From NCBI GenBank assembly GCA_020253595.1, contig JADCBH010000372.1, positions 1-35,268 on the forward strand: 35,268 bases of DNA, written 5' to 3'. Both the position numbers and the translations under genes were made by a program. The stretch comes from Brevundimonas sp. (lineage in GTDB: Bacteria > Pseudomonadota > Alphaproteobacteria > Caulobacterales > Caulobacteraceae). The notes under the pieces were generated by a model. That model saw nothing but the letters and a program-made list of their open reading frames with translations. It was not told the origin of the DNA and did no database searches. Of this stretch, positions 1 to 10,490 are shown one piece after another; the stretch's first letter is position 1, and each line of letters opens with the position of its first letter.

Positions 1-47
1 TCAGCGTGACGGGCGATCTACCAAAACTGGTGAGGGGCGAGCCCTGA
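1..47 (+). CDS. C-terminal tail of a UbiH/UbiF-type FAD monooxygenase (5' truncated by window edge)
   Basis: Frame 3 reads SVTGDLPKLVRGEP-stop (TGA 45-47), very similar to the C-terminus of the ubiH-like CDS at 14326-15579 (ATGDLPRLLRGEPV). Confidence 0.55.
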   Translation, partial: SVTGDLPKLVRGEP

Positions 48-71
48 TGCACCTGCACCTGCGCCTTCCCG

Positions 72-100
72 ATCCCGGTTCCGCGAGCGCGGCCCGGGAT
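72..100. terminator. Inverted repeat between convergent genes (possible bidirectional terminator or palindromic repeat)
   Basis: ATCCCGG (72-78) pairs with CCGGGAT (94-100), with an inner CCGC/GCGG; lies between the tail CDS and the clpB stop; no T tract. Confidence 0.4.
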
Positions 101-117
101 GACAACCGGCCCACGTC

Positions 118-2703
<2,586 letters not shown>

Positions 2704-2833
2704 GGTCGGCTTCCCCTGAGCAGGCGGAGGGTGGCGCGGCGCCCTCCGATGAGCAACGCCGCTGTGCCGATCAGTTGGGTGTGGCGAAGCGGCCACACAA
2801 GAGGTCGGGGCCGGGAGGGTCTAGGATGCTCCG

Positions 2834-3478
2834 ATGTCGCACGATCTCTGGCCTGTCGATCCGTCCGTCGTTCTGCCGTTTCTGGTGGGCGTGGCGCTGG
2901 TCGAGCTGACGCCGGGGCCGAACATGGGCTGGCTGGCGCTGGTGTCGATGGCGCAGGGGCGGCTGGCGGGGCTGGCGGCGGTCGCGGGCGTGACGCTGGG
3001 GCTGGCGGTCTGGATGGTGGCGGCGGCGGTCGGGCTGACGTCGGTGCTGCTGGCGTTTCCGGCGCTGTATCAGGCTGTGCGCTGGGCGGGCGTGCTGTTC
3101 CTGCTGTGGCTGGCGTGGGAGGCCTGGGCCGGGGCGGGCAAGACGGTGGTGGAGGTCGGGCGCGATCCGGAGAAGCTGCGTGGCCTGTTCCTGCGGGGCC
3201 TGACGGGCAACCTGCTGAACCCGAAGGCGGCGCTGTTCTATGTGGCGTTGTTGCCGACCTTCATCCGGCCCGACCATGGCCCGCCGATGGTGCAGGCCCT
3301 GATGCTGGGGAGCCTGCACCTGATCGTCAGCGTGGCCATTCATGGCGCCATCGTGCTGGGGGCGGCGGCGGCCGGAGCGGTGGTCATGCGCCGGCTGCGT
3401 GGCCTGTGGGCCGGTCGAGCGATGGCGGCGGGGATCGCCGCCGTCGCCGTCTGGATGGCCTGGGCGACCCGGGGGTGA
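2834..3478 (+). CDS. LysE/RhtB family translocator
   Basis: N-terminal VALVELTPGPNMGWLALVSMAQGRLAG motif and multiple hydrophobic segments; stop 3476-3478. Confidence 0.85.
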   Translation: MSHDLWPVDPSVVLPFLVGVALVELTPGPNMGWLALVSMAQGRLAGLAAVAGVTLGLAVWMVAAAVGLTSVLLAFPALYQAVRWAGVLFLLWLAWEAWAGAGKTVVEVGRDPEKLRGLFLRGLTGNLLNPKAALFYVALLPTFIRPDHGPPMVQALMLGSLHLIVSVAIHGAIVLGAAAAGAVVMRRLRGLWAGRAMAAGIAAVAVWMAWATRG

Positions 3479-3484
3479 CCCGGA

Positions 3485-5734
3485 TCAGCCGCCGGTCGGG
3501 CCGGTCGAGAAGTCGAACTGTTCCGGCTGACGACGCTGGCCGTTGCCTAGAGCCCAGCTGAAGCCGACGTAGAAGGCCGTCAGGTTGATGTCCTGATTGA
3601 ACTCCTCGCGGAAGGCGGGGGTCTCGAACACGCTGTCGTTGTTGAAGGTGCCCAGCACGTCCCGGCCAGTGAAGACGAACGACAGCTGCTCGGTCAGCTT
3701 GCGACGATAGCCGATGTTCAGCATGCCGCCGGCCTCGCGGGTGCCCTGGGCCAGCAGCTGCTCGCCCTGCCAGAAGCCCGAGACCTGGACGAAGTCGTTG
3801 GCCGTCGGCTGCCAGGTCAGGCTCGCGCGGCCGCTGGCGAAGGTGCCTTCGCGGTTGCCGCCGCCCGGAATCCCTGTCGAGTCGATCTCCTGACGGAACA
3901 GGTTGACGGCACCGCTGTAGCGCAGCGTGGACGTCAGCGGGCCGGTGGCCGTCAGCTCCACACCCATGTCGCGGCGCGAGCCCAGGTTCTCGGGCCGGGT
4001 CAGTAGCACGCCGCCGCCGATGTCGCGCGCGACCTCGGTGAAGGCGCCATCCGTGTCCCGCAGATAGGCGGTGGCCATGTAGAAGGTCTGGCCCTGGCGC
4101 ATCTGCCACATGACCTCGAAGGCGTCGGTTTCCTGGGGCTCCAGATCCGGATTGCCCGACCGCAGGTTCAGCGGGTCCTGGAAGGCGACGAAAGGGTTCA
4201 GCTGGGCCGGGGATGGCCGGGCGATGCGGCGCGAATAGCTGGCCCGCAGCGTCTGGGTCTCCGACAGCTTGTACTGCAGGTGAGCGGTCGGATAGGCCTT
4301 GAAGTAGTCCTGCTCGGCCGTGGTGCCGCCGGTCAGGTCGGTGATCTCAATGTCGGCCTGTTCGAGACGCAGACCCAGCTGGGCGGAGAACTTCTCGGTC
4401 AGGGGCCGTTCCCAGGTGGCGTACCAGGCGTGAACCGTCTGCTCGGCCTCGAAGCTGTTGATGAAGCCGGCGATCGGCAACAGGGCCGAGGTCGTGCCGC
4501 CGCGGAATAGCCGGAAGTCCTGCTCGGGCTTCTGGATGTTGAGCTCATAGCCCAGGCGCAGCTGGCCCCCCTCCGCGAAAGGCCGGGTGTAGGCGCTGGT
4601 CAGGCCAATGGTGGTCTGGTCGACGTTCTGGTCGAAGCGCTCAAAGAAGTCCGGGGCCACAGGCGTCAGGAAGCGATTGAGCGTCAGCGCGCCGACCTCA
4701 TTGCTGTTTTCGTCGAAACGAAGCTCGTTGGACCATTCGTGCCCGGCATCGTCGAAGCGATGGAGCAGGCGGACGGTCGCGCCCCAGTTCACGAAGTCGA
4801 AGTCGACGGAACCGTCACGGCGATAGCGGCTGGTTACGGTTCCGGCCGCGTTGCGCGTCTCGAACAGGCCGGGCTGGTCCTGCTCGCCCTCGAAGGCGAC
4901 CCCGCGCAGCTCACCGGTCAGCTGGGTGCGGTCGGTCAGACGGTATTCGGCGGTGACCCGGCTGACCACGCCGGACTGGTCGTTCTCGACCTCCTGCACA
5001 GTGGTCGTGGTCGACAGCAGGGCACCGGTGGCCGGGTTGAACTGTTCGCGGATGCGCTCCAGCGAGACGCCGACGGGGTCAGCGCGGTAGCTGATGTCGC
5101 CGGACAGCGTCAGGCGGTCTTCCTGGATCGAGCCCGAAACGCCCGCGTTCCAGCGGCCGTCATCGCCGACGTTGACGCGGATCGAGCCGGTCGTCTGGCG
5201 TCCGGGACGCGGTGCGCTCGGCCGGGTGATCAGGTTGATGACCCCGCCAGAGCCCTCGGGGCTGTAGGCGGCGGACGGGTTGGTCATGACCTCGATGCGG
5301 GAATACTGGTCGGCCGGCAGCTGAAGGATGGCCTGGCCGCGCCCGGCGCCCGACAGGATGCCGGAGGGGCGGCCGTCGACGAGGATGGTGACGCTGGCAT
5401 CGCCGCGCAGGGACACATTGCCCTCGGGGTCCACATCCACGGAGGGGACGTTGCGCAGGGCGTCGGCCAGGGTACCGGTCGTGGCCTGCAGGTCGTTGGC
5501 CAGGCTGTAGCTGACCGAGTCGATGGAGGTGCGGGTCTCTTCGCGGTTCCCGGTGACCACGACGTCGGTCACGGCGTCGGTCTGGGCCTCGCCCTCCTCC
5601 TGCTCCTGGGCCGGCTGGGTCTGGGCGGGCGGCGTTTGCCGCGCCGGTTGTGCGGGGGCGGTCTGGGCCAGGGCCGGCGAGCCGACGGCGGCCATGGCGG
5701 CACCTGCCATCAGGATGGTTTTCAGTCGGATCAT
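3485..5734 (-). CDS. TonB-dependent receptor / outer membrane beta-barrel family protein
   Basis: Signal peptide, Q/P/E-rich linker, plug-like DVVVTGNREETRTSIDSVSYSLANDLQATTGTLADALRNVPSVDVDPEGNVSLRGDASVTILVDGRP, RIEVMTNPSAAYSPEGSGGVINLITR, then beta-barrel. Confidence 0.88.
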   Translation of the reverse strand: MIRLKTILMAGAAMAAVGSPALAQTAPAQPARQTPPAQTQPAQEQEEGEAQTDAVTDVVVTGNREETRTSIDSVSYSLANDLQATTGTLADALRNVPSVDVDPEGNVSLRGDASVTILVDGRPSGILSGAGRGQAILQLPADQYSRIEVMTNPSAAYSPEGSGGVINLITRPSAPRPGRQTTGSIRVNVGDDGRWNAGVSGSIQEDRLTLSGDISYRADPVGVSLERIREQFNPATGALLSTTTTVQEVENDQSGVVSRVTAEYRLTDRTQLTGELRGVAFEGEQDQPGLFETRNAAGTVTSRYRRDGSVDFDFVNWGATVRLLHRFDDAGHEWSNELRFDENSNEVGALTLNRFLTPVAPDFFERFDQNVDQTTIGLTSAYTRPFAEGGQLRLGYELNIQKPEQDFRLFRGGTTSALLPIAGFINSFEAEQTVHAWYATWERPLTEKFSAQLGLRLEQADIEITDLTGGTTAEQDYFKAYPTAHLQYKLSETQTLRASYSRRIARPSPAQLNPFVAFQDPLNLRSGNPDLEPQETDAFEVMWQMRQGQTFYMATAYLRDTDGAFTEVARDIGGGVLLTRPENLGSRRDMGVELTATGPLTSTLRYSGAVNLFRQEIDSTGIPGGGNREGTFASGRASLTWQPTANDFVQVSGFWQGEQLLAQGTREAGGMLNIGYRRKLTEQLSFVFTGRDVLGTFNNDSVFETPAFREEFNQDINLTAFYVGFSWALGNGQRRQPEQFDFSTGPTGG

Positions 5735-5936
5735 GATCACAGCCCCTTCGCGGTCGCCCGACGCGCCCGTTCCGAGCGCCGCAATATCAAGCTTCCTTTA
5801 CGTCCCAAAGTTACTTCGCTGTCATTTTCCTCGTGATTTCATAATGTTACGGCCGCGCAATAATGATGGCTGAAACAGGGCCCTCGGGTCGGCGGGCTGG
5901 CGCGCCCCGCCTGGCCCCGCTAGCGTCGGTCGCCTG

Positions 5937-7583
5937 ATGAACCGGAGCCCGCCCGTGACCGACCGCCTGCCCGCCCTTACGCGCCGTTCAGCCCTGTTCG
6001 CATCGGCTGGCGCGGCTGCCCTGCCCACGGCCGCATGGGCACAGACGTCGAGCCCGGCCAATGACAACGCCGGGCTGGCCGAGGCGGTCGATGCCTATGT
6101 GCGCCAGTGCATGGCGGCCTGGCCTGATCAGCCGGCGCTGGGCATCGCATTGGTCAGGGACGGTCAGCCGATCCTGACTCGCGGCTATGGCGTCAAGCGG
6201 CAGGGAACCCAGGACAGGGCGGACGAACACACCCTGTTCGCCATCGCCTCGAACACCAAGAACGTCACCGCCGCAGCGCTGGCCATGCTGGTCGACGAGG
6301 GCAAGGTGAAGTGGGACGAGCCGGTGCGGACCTATCTGCCGGACTTCACCCTGTCGGACCCGTTCATCGGTGAGCGGATCACGGTGCGCGATACGCTGAG
6401 CCACCGGGCGGGCTTTGGTCTGGGAGCCGGCGACCTGCTGTTCTGGCCGAACTCGGACCGGAGCCGCGCCGAGATCATGGCGGCGGTGCCTCATGTGCCG
6501 ATCGAGGACGGGTTCCGGGCCAACTACCACTACTGCAACCTGATGTTCGTGGTGGCGGGTGAGGTGCTCGCCGCCGTCTCCGGCATGCCGTGGGAGACCT
6601 TCATCCAGACGCGAATCCTGGACCGGGTCGGCATGAGCGAGACTGTGCCCTTCACTTCCATGGCGGATGCGTCGAAGTCTGCCCTGCCGCACGGACGGAT
6701 CGGGCCGCCGCTGCGCTATCAGGGGGCGATGACCCTGCTGAGCGACACCATCGCCGGCATCTGGAACTGGGATGCCGCGGGGGCGGCGGGTGGTTTCTGC
6801 AGCACCCCGACGGACTGGGCCAAGTGGATCCAGGTGCGGCTCGCCATGGGGGCCCTGCCGGACGGGACGCGGCTGTTCAGTGAGGCGCGCGCCACCGAGA
6901 TGTGGCGGCCCAACATCATCGTTGGCTCTTCGCCGGGGCCGACGGCGGAGTTGCCCGGCAGGGCCATCGCCTCGACCTATGCCATGGGTTGGCAGGTACA
7001 GGACTATCGCGGCGAGCGGCTGATCAGTCACGGCGGCGGGTCACCGGGCGGGATTTCGGCGACCGTGCTGCTGCCCGGGCGAAACGCCGGTTTCGCCATC
7101 TTCTCCAATGCGGAGGAAAGCCTGTTGCTTCGTGCTCTGCGCAGCGGCATCGCCGACATCGTCATGGGCAAGACCGGCTTCGACTGGATCGCGGACTGCA
7201 AGCGTCTGGAGAGCCAGGGGACCGCCCGCTCCCTCGCCGCCGCTGTCGAGATCGATGCCAAGCAGGCGGCGGGAGCCGCGCCGTCGTTGCCGTTGTCGGC
7301 CTATGCCGGGACCTGGCGCGACCCCTGGTACGGCGACATCGTGATCGAACCGCGCGACGTGCAGCTGTGGTTGCGGTTCTCGCGCACCCCGGCGCTGCAG
7401 GGGCCGCTCGAGCCTTATGAGGGCGAGACGATGCGCACGCGCTTCCCCGACAAGCGCGAGGAGGACGCCTTCATCACCTTCGAACTCGAGAACGGCCGAC
7501 CGGTGCGGGCGACGATGAAGGGGGTCAGCCCCGACATCGACTTCAGCTATGACTATCAGAACCTGAGGCTGACGCGGGTCTGA
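5937..7583 (+). CDS. Serine hydrolase (class C beta-lactamase fold) with twin-arginine-like signal
   Basis: TRRSALFASAGAAALPTAAWAQ signal; FAIASNTKNVTAAALAMLVDEGKVKWDEPV (SxxK); YHYCN; HGGGSPGG. Confidence 0.88.
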   Translation: MNRSPPVTDRLPALTRRSALFASAGAAALPTAAWAQTSSPANDNAGLAEAVDAYVRQCMAAWPDQPALGIALVRDGQPILTRGYGVKRQGTQDRADEHTLFAIASNTKNVTAAALAMLVDEGKVKWDEPVRTYLPDFTLSDPFIGERITVRDTLSHRAGFGLGAGDLLFWPNSDRSRAEIMAAVPHVPIEDGFRANYHYCNLMFVVAGEVLAAVSGMPWETFIQTRILDRVGMSETVPFTSMADASKSALPHGRIGPPLRYQGAMTLLSDTIAGIWNWDAAGAAGGFCSTPTDWAKWIQVRLAMGALPDGTRLFSEARATEMWRPNIIVGSSPGPTAELPGRAIASTYAMGWQVQDYRGERLISHGGGSPGGISATVLLPGRNAGFAIFSNAEESLLLRALRSGIADIVMGKTGFDWIADCKRLESQGTARSLAAAVEIDAKQAAGAAPSLPLSAYAGTWRDPWYGDIVIEPRDVQLWLRFSRTPALQGPLEPYEGETMRTRFPDKREEDAFITFELENGRPVRATMKGVSPDIDFSYDYQNLRLTRV

Positions 7584-7700
7584 GCGCCGACGCGGAACCC
7601 TGAAGCCTGAACGACGCTTCATCGGGCCGCCGGAATATGGTCAGGGTCGCGTCACGACCGTGCCGCCAGGCCCGGTGATGATCCGGACGACCCGCAGTGC

Positions 7701-7714
7701 TTCCCGATCGGGAA
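7701..7714. promoter_or_regulatory. Perfect 14-bp palindrome TTCCCGATCGGGAA just upstream of lolA-like CDS
   Basis: Read directly; ends 10 nt before the ATG at 7725. Confidence 0.4.
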
Positions 7715-7724
7715 AAGGAACGAC

Positions 7725-8363
7725 ATGACGCTGTCCCGCAGAGATCTCGGTTTCGGCCTCGCCGCCGTCGCGGCGTTGGCCGGCGCGTTGCCCGCTTCGG
7801 CACAGAGCAGCCTGTCGGAGGCGGACCGCGCCGCGCTGAACCAGGCCCAGTCCTATCTGCAGGGCCTGACCTCGGCGCAGGGGACCTTCGTGGAGACCGG
7901 CGCGGGCGGGCAGAGGCGTGAGGGGCGTTTCTATCTGCAGCGCCCCGGCCGGATGCGGTTTGAATACACGACGCCCGCCGGGTTGCTGGTGGTGGCTGAC
8001 GGGTCGAACGTGAAGCGGTGGGATCCGCGGCTGGAAGTGTTCCGTCAGGTCCCGTTGAGCCAGACACCGCTGTCGACCTTTCTGGCGCGTGAGGTCCGGC
8101 TGGATCAGGGCGTGACCATAGAGCGGGTCACGCGCATGCAGTCCGGTGCCTTCGCCATCACTGCCCGGGACGCGCGGCGGCCCCGTGATGGCCAGGTGAT
8201 CCTGGCCTTCGCCGGAAATCCCCTGCGGCTGCAGGAGTGGACCATTACCGATGCCCAGGGCGCGCGCACGCGGACCCAGCTGACGACGCTGCAGCCTGCA
8301 CCGGGTCTCGCCGCCAGCCTGTTCCGCCTGACGGATCCCACGCGTCGGCCGGGGCGGAATTGA
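7725..8363 (+). CDS. lolA: LolA-like outer membrane lipoprotein carrier protein
   Basis: Signal peptide, then LNQAQSYLQGLTSAQGTFVETGAGGQRREGRFYLQRPGRMRFEYTTPAGLLVVADGSNVKRWDPRL, typical LolA N-terminal core. Confidence 0.85.
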   Translation: MTLSRRDLGFGLAAVAALAGALPASAQSSLSEADRAALNQAQSYLQGLTSAQGTFVETGAGGQRREGRFYLQRPGRMRFEYTTPAGLLVVADGSNVKRWDPRLEVFRQVPLSQTPLSTFLAREVRLDQGVTIERVTRMQSGAFAITARDARRPRDGQVILAFAGNPLRLQEWTITDAQGARTRTQLTTLQPAPGLAASLFRLTDPTRRPGRN

Positions 8364-8449
8364 CGGAATCACGACGCCTGAATCGTGTTCGGAGCAACAC
8401 ACACAAGCGACAGATCTTTGCGTTTGACTCTTTCTGAACGTCGTGACAC

Positions 8450-8561
8450 TTTCGCCACAGGGCGGTCGTGCCGTCCTGACGCTTTCGGACCCAATCCCCT
8501 CCCGATGGCGGCGAGAGAGATCATCTTGAAGCCCCCGGCGTCCGCGTCGGGGGCTTTTTTT
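8450..8561 (+). ncRNA. Candidate small RNA (or lolA 3' UTR) ending at an intrinsic terminator
   Basis: TTGACT at 8424-8429 as possible -35; hairpin CAGGGCGG-TCGTG-CCGTCCTG (8458-8478); unpaired-looking CCCCTCCC stretch (~8495-8502); strong terminator 8530-8561; no good ORF. Confidence 0.4.
8530..8561 (+). terminator. Rho-independent terminator
   Basis: AGCCCCCGGCG-TCCG-CGTCGGGGGCT stem-loop (one G-U) followed by a run of 7 T. Confidence 0.85.
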
Positions 8562-8591
8562 GGACTGGAGCGGACCGGGGCGCGAAAGCCC

Positions 8592-8620
8592 TTGGAAAGC
8601 CGGAGCGGGCGCGCTAAGTC
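8592..8620 (+). promoter_or_regulatory. Candidate Caulobacter-type housekeeping promoter for the DUF4167 gene
   Basis: TTGGAAA-N14-GCTAAGTC resembles the Caulobacter consensus TTGACGS-N10-14-GCTANAWC. Confidence 0.4.
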
Positions 8621-8855
8621 TGCGTCGTCTCCTACCCAACCAAGCCTTCTCGATCCGCCATCAAGGATCGGCGACGCGCGGCCGGGATGAGCGTGAGGGC
8701 CCGAAGGCTTCGGGCGGACCACGCCGGGCGACAACGGTTTTCCGATCACATCGCCATAGGGGATCCGACCCCAGCGACCGCGAGCGGTGACCGGACCAGG
8801 AACAACGGCCCTGTCCGCGCGCTGATGCCCGGAGGCCGACCAGCACGGACGTTCG

Positions 8856-9788
8856 ATGAGAGATTTCAAGGGCATGAAGCGCCAGCGCGGCCGCAACCGG
8901 AAACCGGGCGGCGGCAATGCGAATGCTGCCAATCCGAACCGTTCGTGGGACTCGCAAGGGCCGGAGAACATCAAGGTCCGGGGCAACGCCCAGACCGTCT
9001 ATGAGCGCTATCAACAGCTGGCGCGCGACGCGGCCTCGTCGGGCGACCGGGTTCTGGCCGAGAACTATCTCCAGCACGCCGAGCACTATTTCCGGGTCCT
9101 GAGGGCGCTGCAGCCGCAGCGGCCGGTGTCCGAGATCGCGGCGCGCGAACTGTCCAACCAGGGTTTCGACATCGACTTCGAGGACGAGACCGGGGCCCAG
9201 GCCGCGGCGTTCATGGCCGCTGCACAGCAACAGGCCGAGCGCGAGGCACGTCAGCAATCCGAAGGACAGGGCGATCCGAACCGTGAGCCGCGTGAGCCCC
9301 GTGAGTGGCGCGACCGCGATCGCGATCAGAACCGGGACCCGAACCGTGACGCCCAGCCACGCGAACGCGACGGGGAACCGCGCGCCGACGGCGAGCCCGG
9401 GCAGAACGGCGGGCGCCGGGAAACCCGCCGCGAGCGCTGGGAGCGCCGCCGTGAGGAACGCAACCGCCGCTTCCAGGCGGAAGGCGGTATCGGCGATGCG
9501 CCTGACGAGCGCGGCGGCGGCGATGGCTCCGACGCCGGTGAGGCCTTCGAGGCCCCGACGCCAGAGCCTGTGCACGCTGTCTCTGAGGAGACCCCGGCCC
9601 GCGAGGAGCGGCCGGCCCGCCGGACCCGTACGCCCCGCGCAGAAGAGCCAGCCGGGGACGACACCGGCGCCCTGCCCGGCTTCCTGACCCGTTCGGCAGC
9701 ACCGGCTCCGGCGGCCGCAGAGGGCGAAGCGGCCCCTGCCAAGAAGCGGGCTCCACGCGCCCGCAAGGTCGAGGCCGCCCAGGACTGA
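8856..9788 (+). CDS. DUF4167 domain-containing protein with low-complexity charged tail
   Basis: MKRQRGRNRKPGGGNANAANPNRSWDSQGPENIKVRGNAQTVYERYQQLARDAASSGDRVLAENYLQHAEHYFRVL is characteristic; followed by an R/D/E/N-rich tail. Start could be 8856 or 8874. Confidence 0.88.
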   Translation: MRDFKGMKRQRGRNRKPGGGNANAANPNRSWDSQGPENIKVRGNAQTVYERYQQLARDAASSGDRVLAENYLQHAEHYFRVLRALQPQRPVSEIAARELSNQGFDIDFEDETGAQAAAFMAAAQQQAEREARQQSEGQGDPNREPREPREWRDRDRDQNRDPNRDAQPRERDGEPRADGEPGQNGGRRETRRERWERRREERNRRFQAEGGIGDAPDERGGGDGSDAGEAFEAPTPEPVHAVSEETPAREERPARRTRTPRAEEPAGDDTGALPGFLTRSAAPAPAAAEGEAAPAKKRAPRARKVEAAQD

Positions 9789-9833
9789 TCCGTCGCTTGA
9801 CGGGTCGTTCGCGGTGGGGCTCCCTCTGATCCC

Positions 9834-10490
9834 ATGCGCAACCTGATTTCGGCGCTCGCCGCCCTGACCCTCGTCGGCCCGCTTCTGGCGAGCTGTGCAA
9901 GCACGCCACCTCCTCCTCCGCCGCCCCCGCCGGAAACGGGCGGACAGGGCGTGCTCCGCGACTGGCGCGGCATCGTCTCGGCGACCGACAGGGACCGCTA
10001 TGCCCGCCGCGATGCGGCCTGGCGACTGGCGCTGGAGCAGGCGCGACGTCAGGGCGGATCCGGCGATCTGGAGAGTGTCGGTGATCTGATCGATCCCCGC
10101 GCCGTGCGCGGCGACGTGGCGCCACCGCCCGGGGAGTATCGCTGCCGCACGGTGAAGCTGGGCTCCCAGGGCGGGGAAAGCGGCCTCGGCTATGTCGTCT
10201 ATGGCTGGTTCGCCTGCCGGATCGAACAGACGCCGCGGGGCCTGAAGTTCTCCAAGCTGACCGGATCGCAGCGGCCGAGTGGCCTGTTGTTCCCGGAAGC
10301 CGACCGGCAGATGGTGATGCTGGGATCGATGGCACTGTCGGCCGAGCCACCCGCCAACTCCTATGGCCAGCGCCCGGATCGCGACCTGATTGCCGTTCTG
10401 GAGCGGATCGGACCGCAGCGGTGGCGATTGGTCCTGCCCTGGCCGCAGTATGAATCGAACCTCGATCTGATCGAACTGGTGCCGGCCTGA
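9834..10490 (+). CDS. DUF4893-like putative lipoprotein
   Basis: Lipobox LLASC followed by a polyproline run; WRGIVSATDRDRYARRDAAWRLALEQAR and GEYRCRTVKLG motifs. Confidence 0.65.
   Translation: MRNLISALAALTLVGPLLASCASTPPPPPPPPPETGGQGVLRDWRGIVSATDRDRYARRDAAWRLALEQARRQGGSGDLESVGDLIDPRAVRGDVAPPPGEYRCRTVKLGSQGGESGLGYVVYGWFACRIEQTPRGLKFSKLTGSQRPSGLLFPEADRQMVMLGSMALSAEPPANSYGQRPDRDLIAVLERIGPQRWRLVLPWPQYESNLDLIELVPA

Noticed and set aside
5741-5936. AT-rich patch between the TonB receptor and serine hydrolase, with repeated GTTAC/GTAAC
   Set aside because: Probably the divergent promoter; GTAAC spacing did not fit an ECF sigma consensus I could justify.
8562-8855. Possible RNase P RNA, tmRNA, SRP RNA or 6S RNA in the DUF4167 leader
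   Set aside because: Searched by eye for conserved cores (for example GAGGAAAGUCCGGGC, AGGAAGCAG) and found none.
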